The notes under the pieces: model-generated | Database searches by the model: none | What the model was told of the DNA's origin: nothing | What the model saw: only the letters and a program-made list of their open reading frames with translations | In this document: in pieces, positions 8,717-15,528 of the stretch | Numbering within the stretch: the first letter of the stretch is position 1 | Layout of the letters: every line of letters starts with the position of its first letter | From: Ignavibacteriota bacterium | GTDB lineage: Bacteria; Bacteroidota; Ignavibacteria; Palsa-1295 | NCBI GenBank assembly: GCA_003151825.1 | Contig: PLYO01000020.1 | Coordinates: 1 to 64,000, forward strand | Direction of reading: 5' to 3' | DNA: 64,000 nt | Program-made: the position numbers and the translations under genes

Positions 8717-9739
8717 TTATTGACAATCAATCGCCCCTTCATCGATCCATTCGCCTATTTTCAAGACCTGATTAGGCGCCATCGCGGGCGCGGGTGGCAG
8801 AGGCATACGGCTATTTACATTAAACTGGGTGATTGCGGTGAATAGCCGACTTGAGCGTGCGTTGCCTCGGCGGACGCTCCCGAGAGTTCCATCATACGTA
8901 TTGTAGTTATACCCTGCCGCGTGTGTGGTTGCATCATGGCACCCGGTTATGCCACAATTCGAGGAAAGAAGAAGGAGAATATTATCCCGCGTAAAGCAGA
9001 GCTGGGAATCCGTTGAATTCAAAATTGTGATTGTGCTTTCCGAAAAGACCGTACTATCGAGCATAGAGATAGCCCGGACAACAATCTGAAGACCATCCGC
9101 GGCTATGGTTGCCGGAGCTGTGAATAGCCCGGAATCGCTGATCGAGCCGCTCGTCGCTTCCCATCGCACCGGCGGAATAGCGCTTTGAGTCGTGAATGTA
9201 TCGAGTAAAAACTGCTGGACCGTATTCGTGAGGAGCGTCACCGAAGCGGGAGCCACGCTAAAAGCGGTATCGTTAGGAGATATAATGGAGACCGGACAAA
9301 TGACCGATCGATTGGGATTTTCATCGGAGGTGACTCGGATATTGGCTATTTCGTTGAACGATGTCAAAATGGGCGGTGCGGTATAGATTGCGCTGGAGCC
9401 ATTCGCAACGATCGTCCCCATATTCGTTCCATCCACAGACCACGTCACGTTTGCGGAACTCGAAAATCCGAGGACGGATGCAGTAAGCATTAACCTGCCG
9501 CCAGTAAGTGTTAAACTGCCGCCATTGTACGAAACCGTCGCCGCGACCGGCGAGACATGGACTTCCGTCAAGTCAATATCCGGGTTCCCGTCGATCGTGT
9601 ACTGACAGCCTGTCAAGTAAAAAGTAAGAAGTAAGAAGTAAGAAAAAAAGACAATGGCCCGCGCATGACCCGCATCGCCGACGATGCGTATCATGCGTAT
9701 CCTATACGTCTTTCGGGTTCTTTGGGTCTTTCTGCTCAT
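8717..9739 (-). CDS. Lipoprotein with Ig-like domains and a C-terminal c-type haem domain
   Basis: About 340 residues. The start at 9739 is chosen for its upstream agaggaaataat. A basic n-region and the hydrophobic stretch VFFSYFLLLTFYLTGC end in a lipobox Cys. Two bacterial Ig-like (Big-type) domains follow: VHVSPVAATVSYNGG with SANVTWSVDGTNMG, and FSVAPASVTLLTN with PPVRWEATSGSISDSG. Near residue 261 comes CGITGCHD, a CX4CH haem site, with MPLPPAPAM as likely axial Met region and KIGEWIDEGAIDC at the end, the pattern of small cytochromes attached to surface proteins in Bacteroidota and Planctomycetes. It is the last gene of the Rieske operon, 14 nt after the haem-barrel gene. The signal peptide is built from repeat DNA: a palindrome (9661-9697) encodes the n-region and a heptamer tract (9615-9645) the hydrophobic core. 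Confidence 0.82.
   Translation of the reverse strand: MSRKTQRTRKTYRIRMIRIVGDAGHARAIVFFSYFLLLTFYLTGCQYTIDGNPDIDLTEVHVSPVAATVSYNGGSLTLTGGRLMLTASVLGFSSSANVTWSVDGTNMGTIVANGSSAIYTAPPILTSFNEIANIRVTSDENPNRSVICPVSIISPNDTAFSVAPASVTLLTNTVQQFLLDTFTTQSAIPPVRWEATSGSISDSGLFTAPATIAADGLQIVVRAISMLDSTVFSESTITILNSTDSQLCFTRDNILLLLSSNCGITGCHDATTHAAGYNYNTYDGTLGSVRRGNARSSRLFTAITQFNVNSRMPLPPAPAMAPNQVLKIGEWIDEGAIDCQ
9615..9645. repeat. Heptanucleotide tandem repeat inside a lipoprotein signal peptide (locus B)
   Basis: Units aagtaaa, aagtaag, aagtaag, aagtaag then a run of A. Read on the minus strand in frame it encodes the hydrophobic core FFSYFLLLTFYLTG of the haem lipoprotein. Confidence 0.9.
9661..9697. repeat. 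Palindromic repeat element inside the signal-peptide n-region
   Basis: Core gcatcgccgacgatgc (9672-9687) flanked by gcatga and tcatgc arms makes a nested hairpin. It encodes MIRIVGDAGHA of the haem lipoprotein and matches the intergenic copy at 8261-8287. Confidence 0.65.
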
Positions 9740-9753
9740 ATTATTTCCTCTTC

Positions 9754-11067
9754 TTAATAGAATAGGTGTAATTGTGCGGTCCATTGGCCGGTATGCGTGC
9801 CGGTTCCATAGAACGGCGTGATGTCGGTCACGCGGTATTCGGGCCGAATTTCAATGTAGGGCCACGGAAAAAATTCGAATCCAAAAAGAAATGCCGTCGC
9901 CCAGCCGAGCGATTGGCCGGGAGAGACCTCGGTCATGCCCCAGTCGTAGCGCCATTCGGGAATGAGCCACGGCGCTAACTGAAGGCTTCCGATCACGCTG
10001 AAATTGCGGACGATGCGGTCTGCGGCGTCTTTCGAATAGAGTCCCTCGACAAAAAATGTCGCTTTGTCCGCCAGTCCGATGCCGGCAAAGCCGTTCAAAA
10101 GTTCGAACGAGCCGTTGACGAGCGCCGAGCCGCCGAGTTCTCCATTCAATCCCTGATCGAGCAATTGCGGCCACAATACGATGCGGCCCGAAAAACTTGG
10201 ATGCGGAAGTGAGTAATATTGGGTCAGATTGAGGAACGTGGATGGCTTCACCGCCCCGATCATCGGATCGATTTGGGCAAGATTATAAGCATTGAAGACG
10301 CCCGCATTCACGGTGAGCCAACGGATTCCCTCGTAGGTAAACTCGCCGCCGATCTCGTTGTAATAAGGAGGGATAAGCGTAATGTTATTGACCGCGTCCA
10401 TGGACGTGAAGAGCGTGTGATCATCCTGCCGGATGCTGAGGCTTGGCTCGATCATCCCAACGCGGATCGAGGGAAGCGCGATGTCCGGCTGATATTGGAG
10501 GGTAAGATCGTAATCCGTCTCACCCGGATAGAGGGCACTCGTCGTTCCGAATAAATCCTTTGGGTTGGTAATGCCGCGAACATACACGCTGGCCCAATTA
10601 ATATCCGTATAAATCGCGACCTGATGGTTCGGCTGGAACCCAAGCGAAGTTGAAAGCTGCATCGGAATAAACAATTCCTGGTTCGTCTTCGAATCCCGGA
10701 CAAGCTGAAACCGCGCGTCTCCTCCCGGGACGACCATGCCATTAAGGATCTCATTCGTTCGCGGAATGCCGGACGTATCCTCGCCAATCCACTGCAAAAG
10801 TCCAGTATAGTTCATCGTTGACCATCCGAGCTCGGTACGTAACCCGCTTCCCTGCGGATCGAAGTGGCAGGCGGAGCAGCGCGTTCCGGTCAGCAGTGAG
10901 AACATCGGAATCGCCTCCGCCTTTGATGCCATCATCAAAATGATTAGTAGGGGCGCATGGCAATGCGCCCGTATCCGAAGGAGCCATGCATGAATGGGCG
11001 CATTGCCATGCGCCCCTACGACCGATGCTCTCGGAGTGAAAGCAGGAGAAGGCAATTTTATTCTCAA
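9754..11067 (-). CDS. Monohaem cytochrome fused to an outer-membrane beta-barrel (porin-like)
   Basis: 437 residues if translation starts at the TTG that overlaps the Rieske gene stop (TTGA), the most upstream start. After a signal region ending LLIILMMASKAEA, the mature protein begins with one c-type haem motif, TRCSACHFDPQGSG (about residues 62-67), followed by ~350 residues of alternating amphipathic strands (for example QVAIYTDINWASVYVRG, IEIRPEYRVTDI) ending QWTAQLHLFY, with a terminal aromatic as in outer-membrane barrels. This suggests a haem-plugged porin at the outer membrane. It sits between the Rieske and haem lipoprotein genes, so an electron path across the envelope is plausible. 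A 73-nt inverted-repeat element (10947-11019) is inserted in frame in the signal-peptide region and supplies about 24 residues, so the real start is uncertain. Confidence 0.78.
   Translation of the reverse strand: MRIKLPSPAFTPRASVVGAHGNAPIHAWLLRIRAHCHAPLLIILMMASKAEAIPMFSLLTGTRCSACHFDPQGSGLRTELGWSTMNYTGLLQWIGEDTSGIPRTNEILNGMVVPGGDARFQLVRDSKTNQELFIPMQLSTSLGFQPNHQVAIYTDINWASVYVRGITNPKDLFGTTSALYPGETDYDLTLQYQPDIALPSIRVGMIEPSLSIRQDDHTLFTSMDAVNNITLIPPYYNEIGGEFTYEGIRWLTVNAGVFNAYNLAQIDPMIGAVKPSTFLNLTQYYSLPHPSFSGRIVLWPQLLDQGLNGELGGSALVNGSFELLNGFAGIGLADKATFFVEGLYSKDAADRIVRNFSVIGSLQLAPWLIPEWRYDWGMTEVSPGQSLGWATAFLFGFEFFPWPYIEIRPEYRVTDITPFYGTGTHTGQWTAQLHLFY
10947..11019. repeat. REPIN-like paired palindrome with GTAG/CTAC ends, inside a coding sequence
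   Basis: Two 24-nt arms (10947-10970 and 10996-11019) are perfect reverse complements separated by 25 nt. Each arm starts at its outer end with GTAG and then folds on itself (gggcgcat / atgcgccc). A GTAG head next to a palindrome is the known signature of REP sequences mobilised by RAYT transposases, and an inverted pair is a REPIN. It lies in frame in the haem-barrel gene. Confidence 0.85.
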
Positions 11068-11540
11068 GTAATCTTAATATTAGCAACCCCTCCCACCGGA
11101 GGATCAGGCATGACGGGATACGATTTCAAAGGCATGGTTGCCGGCCCGTTAACGACCGAACCATCGAGCCGAAACGCCGAGCCATGACAGCCGCAATTGA
11201 TTTGGTTAGATTGAAGCTTGCTATTGACGCAGCAGGCCTGGTGCGTACACTTCATCGAAAAGGCATGGACGAGGCCGTCTGGCGTAAGCGTAACCATCAC
11301 GCCACAGCCATCCGGGCTGACGAAATTCGGCACCATGAATGCGGGGTTGCTCTGCGTGAGCGCCGACACATCGACAGCTAATTCGCCATTTGGGCCGAGA
11401 GGCGTCATCGTTTGCTCCGGTTCGAGCGGCACCGAAGTTGGCAAACAGCCAGCGAGAACCGGCAGGCTCACATATCCGAGCACGGCGCCGCCCGCGACTT
11501 TTGTCAGGCCGGTAAGAAATTCTCTGCGAGTGTTTTTCAC
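11064..11540 (-). CDS. Rieske [2Fe-2S] protein, Tat-exported
   Basis: 158 residues. The N-terminus has a twin-arginine motif RREFLT, a hydrophobic core and a lipobox-like VLAGC, so it should be exported folded by Tat and possibly lipid-anchored. The cluster ligands are in CTHQAC (Cys and His, about residue 97) and CGCHGS (Cys and His, about 115), followed by the family GPATMPLKSYPV loop. It is the first gene of a tightly coupled trio: its TGA overlaps the TTG of the haem-barrel gene, then the haem lipoprotein follows. No cytochrome b is nearby, so it is not part of a standard bc complex; quinol or periplasmic redox partners are unknown. Confidence 0.88.
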   Translation of the reverse strand: MKNTRREFLTGLTKVAGGAVLGYVSLPVLAGCLPTSVPLEPEQTMTPLGPNGELAVDVSALTQSNPAFMVPNFVSPDGCGVMVTLTPDGLVHAFSMKCTHQACCVNSKLQSNQINCGCHGSAFRLDGSVVNGPATMPLKSYPVMPDPPVGGVANIKIT

Positions 11541-11545
11541 GGTTC

Positions 11546-12352
11546 TTAGGACACTAAATGGATGGATGGTAAAGACAAAGTGAACGCAGGATGAATTTCC
11601 ATTGCTCGCTCGAAAAGAGCGCCCAATAAAGTATTGTTCGATGATCCCGGCGAGATCAGCATTGCAACGGAACGGATAACAAAATAGAGCGCGAAGAGAA
11701 TCATCGCATACCCAAATCCCCGTGTCACGCGACGAATATGCTTTGGGGAGAGTGATTTATGCCGGCGATAAATAACAATCGCAAAAATAGAAAGATACGA
11801 AGCGATGCCGAGACATCCCGCAAGAAGAAAAAAAATCCGCATCGTGCTCGTAAGCTCGACCGCGACACCTATATCTTTCAAAAATCTCGCGGCGAGCAGC
11901 CACCATGCGATCATCATGGGATTAGTGAAAGCAAGCGAAAATCCCGTAAGGTACGCCAATCGCCTGTTTGCAAGCCGCGATGGCGGTAATACCTGGCTTG
12001 TCATTTCCGATACTTCTTTCGGCATCAGCGAGAGTTTTCCGCCACCAGAGGTCAGTTTGCTTTCGCGGAGCATTCCTATTGCGAATACGAGGATGAGCGC
12101 GGCGTTCACAAGCCAGAAAACCGCTTCGACCTCCGGCTTTTGCAGAAATGGTGCAAGCCCATAGAGCGCAATCGAACCATAAATAAAATCGGACGAGACC
12201 GATCCGGCAACGACCACCAGCGCCGCAACGAGCAATCCGCCGAGCGAACGACGCGCAATTTCAAACTGAGAAGCCCCGATTGGTATCGCGGCAACGAAGC
12301 CCAGGAAATAAACGTAGAGTAGAAAAAGCGCCGTGCTAAAGAGCGTACTCAC
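11546..12352 (-). CDS. LysE/RhtB-family amino-acid exporter-like membrane protein
   Basis: 268 residues with six likely membrane segments: FLLYVYFLGFVAAIPIG at the N-terminus carries the Gly-Pro-rich entrance of LysE proteins, followed by LLVAALVVVAGSV, FWLVNAALILVFAIGML, FSLAFTNPMMIAWWLLAA (the conserved NPM in the fourth segment), IFFLLAGCLGIASYL and GYAMILFALYFVI. Family members export basic or neutral amino acids by proton exchange. It overlaps the upstream GT9 gene by 17 nt and lies 5 nt before the Rieske gene, so all may share a transcript. The substrate cannot be judged. Confidence 0.82.
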   Translation of the reverse strand: MSTLFSTALFLLYVYFLGFVAAIPIGASQFEIARRSLGGLLVAALVVVAGSVSSDFIYGSIALYGLAPFLQKPEVEAVFWLVNAALILVFAIGMLRESKLTSGGGKLSLMPKEVSEMTSQVLPPSRLANRRLAYLTGFSLAFTNPMMIAWWLLAARFLKDIGVAVELTSTMRIFFLLAGCLGIASYLSIFAIVIYRRHKSLSPKHIRRVTRGFGYAMILFALYFVIRSVAMLISPGSSNNTLLGALFERAMEIHPAFTLSLPSIHLVS

Positions 12353-13775
12353 GTTCTGGTCTCAGCGTAATCGTAATCGGTTCTTGAACTTTGAGAGGTA
12401 CCCACTCGCCGGAGAGTTTTTTAAAATAGGAGGCTATGTATTCGAAAATCTCATCGACTGGAAGATGGTCGAAGCAATGAACTTCGGCGCATGATTTTCC
12501 AAACTTATTCACGCACGTAATATTCCGGCATGGTGCCGGCGCGGAAAACGATCTCGACGGCGCGTCCTGATTGGCTGGTGCGTGAAACGGCTGCTCGGAA
12601 TCGTAGCCATACATGCGCGAGTCTGTCGCGCCATAGATCGCAAGCACAACCGTTTTGTTTCTTAGCGGACGGCCATCCGTCGCGAACTTGCGGCACGCCG
12701 CAATGTGAAGCGGGCCGGTATCGCCGGAAATAAACATATCGCTCGCGTCAATGAGCGCGGTATAGGCTTCGATCGGGATATGCGGAACGATGTAAACTTT
12801 TTTTCTCAACGATTCTGGTAGCGTTGCGAGAAGCGAGCGCTCGATATCCACGTTCGTATAGGCGCGGCCCAGCAAAATGGCCGATATGTGTTTCAGCTCG
12901 GCGATTTGCCATAGCAGCGTTGATTGCACTTCGAACGGGATTTGACCGAATTGGGACGTTGCGTCTGGATTGAAGAAAACAATCCCGCTCCCGATGCTCG
13001 GACCTCGAGCATCAAGAAACGCTTTTGCTCTCGCGATAGCATCGTTGGAGAGATATACCGAATTGGTGTTCAGCTTCCCTGCGTAGCCACCCACTTGATC
13101 CGCGTTGGAATGGGGGGAATCTATCGGCCCAATAAATTCGGCGACGAACGCGCGGGCGATATACGAGATATGTCTGTAGCCATTCAGTTTCCATGCCCGA
13201 ACCACATAAGCGGCGAGCGGCATGAAGATCTGAATCATGCGGCAATGTTGGCCAAGCGCCCTCTTGCTTAGGAATGGCCCGAGATTTAATACGACCGAGA
13301 ATTTTTCGAGCACGACAAGCGCGCGAAGCCGTTCGAGGTCTTCCTCGGTCGGAAAGCCCCTCTCACCCCGAATGATATTATGAACCTGAACCCCAGGCAT
13401 TCCCTCGATGAGTTCGCCGCCCGTTTTGTTGCACACATAATGCACTTCGGCCTGAGGGAATGAATCCCGAATCGCCGGCAAACATTCAGACGCCAGGACC
13501 GTATCGCCGATGCACACGTCCACGATGAGGAGGATTTTGGGCGGCTGAGAAACCCGGTCAGGCTGGTTTCGGTGGCTCGTATTCGGAGCATTGAGCAATG
13601 AACGCACAGCGTTCCATTGCTTTCGATACTTTCGGAGATAGAAATCACACATGACTCGGCTGCCCCAAATGCTTACGAAAACGCGCTGAAATACCTTCGG
13701 GCCGAAGGAAGGATACGCATCGGTCGTGCGGTCGAGAAGCTGAAGCCCTAATTTGGAAAGTCCTTTATTTACCAT
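12336..13775 (-). CDS. Glycosyltransferase family 9 (heptosyltransferase-like)
   Basis: 479 residues with the two-Rossmann GT-B layout of GT9. The N-domain has ILLIVDVCIGDTVLASECLPAI (the VRxIGD-type acceptor loop) and HYVCNKTGGELIEGMPGV. The C-domain has IDASDMFISGDTGPLHIAA, the donor-site motif, and VLAIYGATDSRMYG. An insertion near the C-terminus, PCRNITCVNKFGKSCAEVHC, contains four Cys and may bind metal or form disulfides. Family members add heptose or related sugars to LPS core using ADP-heptose, which fits the rfaE genes at 28-30 kb. The start has no clear Shine-Dalgarno site. It overlaps the LysE-type gene by 17 nt. Confidence 0.85.
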   Translation of the reverse strand: MVNKGLSKLGLQLLDRTTDAYPSFGPKVFQRVFVSIWGSRVMCDFYLRKYRKQWNAVRSLLNAPNTSHRNQPDRVSQPPKILLIVDVCIGDTVLASECLPAIRDSFPQAEVHYVCNKTGGELIEGMPGVQVHNIIRGERGFPTEEDLERLRALVVLEKFSVVLNLGPFLSKRALGQHCRMIQIFMPLAAYVVRAWKLNGYRHISYIARAFVAEFIGPIDSPHSNADQVGGYAGKLNTNSVYLSNDAIARAKAFLDARGPSIGSGIVFFNPDATSQFGQIPFEVQSTLLWQIAELKHISAILLGRAYTNVDIERSLLATLPESLRKKVYIVPHIPIEAYTALIDASDMFISGDTGPLHIAACRKFATDGRPLRNKTVVLAIYGATDSRMYGYDSEQPFHAPANQDAPSRSFSAPAPCRNITCVNKFGKSCAEVHCFDHLPVDEIFEYIASYFKKLSGEWVPLKVQEPITITLRPEREYAL

Positions 13776-13843
13776 GGATGATCAAGGAAATTGCGTGTGT
13801 GCGCGTATCCCATTATCATTTATCATTGCAACAATGCCTGTCG

Positions 13844-14857
13844 CTACGGCCTGATATTGACGGAAATCATAATGCCGCTTGTAAATTGCCCGGTTCGATA
13901 GCTCGATATACCAGTGACGCCAGCCTGAAAAAAGTCGCTGATATTATAAAATGCCAATACTTCCGCCGCTGCTCCGATCCGGCCATTAACACTGCTCGGA
14001 CTAAGAGCGTCCGTTACCGGATCGATAAATTTCGTGGAAGAGATTACATAAGCCGGCCCCAGTTCGCCCTTGATCGCAATAGGCCCAAGTGAAAAATTTG
14101 CGCCAAGCAGAAGGGCGATCGTCTGATCGTTCTCACTAAATAAAAGTGACGATGCCGACGATGCCATGGAATGATGTTCGAGCACCTCATGCGTGTTACG
14201 ATTGCCGTTCGCATTTGTTAAGGATAATCCGACGGATTCCCATCCTTTTTGGAGACCTATTTCCGCGTTTTCACCCAACATTCGAATATGCGAGAATACT
14301 GCGCCGCTCGAAAGTGTTGAAAACCACTCCATGCCCGGTGAGGGCATTGGGCCGGAGAGTGAGGGTTGCAAGTAGTTTTCGACCTCATTATTGCGGGGTG
14401 CGATACGAGCAGCATCCTCTGAACGGAAGCGAGTTACCGGGGAAATGTTGGCTGTGCTTTTGGAAGGCAGGATGTCGCTCGGCATAGCTGCCGTAATAAT
14501 ACTATGACCTGTCGAGTTAAATGGAATCGAGGAATTGGCCTGACGATAGTGGTAGGTGGTTGGCTTTGCAAAATCCGTGCTCGTCGCAATGATCGATCTA
14601 ATGGCTTCAGGAACCGAAGTATCACGAATTTCGACGCTGCTAAACCCCGAAAAATTAACGGCAATTGCCGACACGGCACCGACCGCAAGAAACTCGCCAA
14701 GAAGTCCGCGAAGCTGACTCCAAAGTGAAATACCCCCGGTAGCGTGATGATAAACAACCGCCTTGATCTTCTCCATCGAAATGGGAGATCGAAGCTCTCG
14801 AATCGGCTCGAAGAGGTTATCCTCTGCCCTGTTCTCAGCTCGAAGTGAAAATTTCAT
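13844..14857 (-). CDS. Probable membrane anti-sigma factor with C-terminal barrel-like domain
   Basis: About 337 residues from an ATG that overlaps the sigma-factor stop (ATGA), which implies translational coupling. An N-terminal ~55-residue charged cytoplasmic segment is followed by one membrane helix, LRGLLGEFLAVGAVSAIAVNF, a Ser/Thr-rich linker, and from about residue 180 a set of alternating strands (VFSHIRMLGENAEIGLQKG, IALLLGANFSLGPIAIKGEL) ending GIMISVNIRP like an outer-membrane barrel. Bacteroidota encode similar proteins just after ECF sigma genes, combining an anti-sigma segment with a barrel-like domain. The anti-sigma role rests on position and architecture; I see no zinc-binding anti-sigma motif. 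Confidence 0.6.
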   Translation of the reverse strand: MKFSLRAENRAEDNLFEPIRELRSPISMEKIKAVVYHHATGGISLWSQLRGLLGEFLAVGAVSAIAVNFSGFSSVEIRDTSVPEAIRSIIATSTDFAKPTTYHYRQANSSIPFNSTGHSIITAAMPSDILPSKSTANISPVTRFRSEDAARIAPRNNEVENYLQPSLSGPMPSPGMEWFSTLSSGAVFSHIRMLGENAEIGLQKGWESVGLSLTNANGNRNTHEVLEHHSMASSASSLLFSENDQTIALLLGANFSLGPIAIKGELGPAYVISSTKFIDPVTDALSPSSVNGRIGAAAEVLAFYNISDFFQAGVTGISSYRTGQFTSGIMISVNIRP

Positions 14858-15423
14858 AGCTCTTGCAGTCGAATGGATGCGGGGTTGAAATGATCCAGGG
14901 CAATACCGCGCGCAGTGGCTAACGAATTGCTCCAATCCGGATAATCGCTGGCAAGAAGCCGTTTCAATTTTCGGCGAGCGCGGCTCATGCGGGATTTCAC
15001 GCCGGAAATCGTCCCACCCTGGATATGCTGAATTTCCTTGATCGAAAGCCCGCTGATTTCGAAGAGCACGATGGCTTCGCGCTCGCGGAGCGGTAAACGG
15101 TCGAGTGAGGCGAGAAGCAGATCGAGGTCGTAGGAGGATTCCGCCGTCATTTCATAGGATGCTTCGTTCGCCTCTTCGAGCGACACGAACAATCGGGCGC
15201 GCCAACGCTTGCGGCGCTGAATGCGCACGCCGATCGTGCTCAGAAACCACCGGAATGCCGATTTATCGCGGAGTGAGGGGAAGCTTTTGTAGGCCGCCAG
15301 CACCGTATCGATCATCAGATCGTACGCTTCATCGTACGACCGCGTGAGCGCGCGGCATAGCCGCCACGTCTCGTGCCGCTCGCCTGCGATTAACTCCCAA
15401 AACGGACCATCTTCGGTAACCAT
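14854..15423 (-). CDS. ECF-type RNA polymerase sigma factor
   Basis: 189 residues from the ATG preceded by agagagaac; a TTG seven codons upstream is the alternative. Sigma region 2 is seen in YDEAYDLMIDTVLAAYKSF and SAFRWFLSTIGVRIQRRKRW, and region 4 in LPLREREAIVLFEISGLS plus IKEIQHIQGGTISGVKSRMS, the helix-turn-helix for the -35 element. Region 3 is absent as expected for ECF factors. The next gene overlaps by 4 nt and is a likely membrane anti-sigma factor, so the pair should respond to an envelope signal. The target promoters are unknown; the adjacent secreted esterase-like genes are candidates by position only. Confidence 0.88.
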   Translation of the reverse strand: MVTEDGPFWELIAGERHETWRLCRALTRSYDEAYDLMIDTVLAAYKSFPSLRDKSAFRWFLSTIGVRIQRRKRWRARLFVSLEEANEASYEMTAESSYDLDLLLASLDRLPLREREAIVLFEISGLSIKEIQHIQGGTISGVKSRMSRARRKLKRLLASDYPDWSNSLATARGIALDHFNPASIRLQEL

Positions 15424-15528
15424 GTTCTCTCTGCATGTTAACAATGCACCCTTATCTTAAGTGACGTGAAGAGGTGAGAAGTTTTAAGGAGATATTTTTT
15501 TGGACCGATTAAACTTTAGGCTCCTAAT

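Noticed and set aside
8582-8845. 87-codon plus-strand open frame between two secreted-protein genes
   Set aside because: It enters the neighbouring gene on the other strand and shows no signal, domain or start context.
13808-13830. Possible ninth heptamer repeat (cattatcatttatcattgc)
   Set aside because: Only two to three imperfect units, too short to separate from chance in AT-rich DNA.
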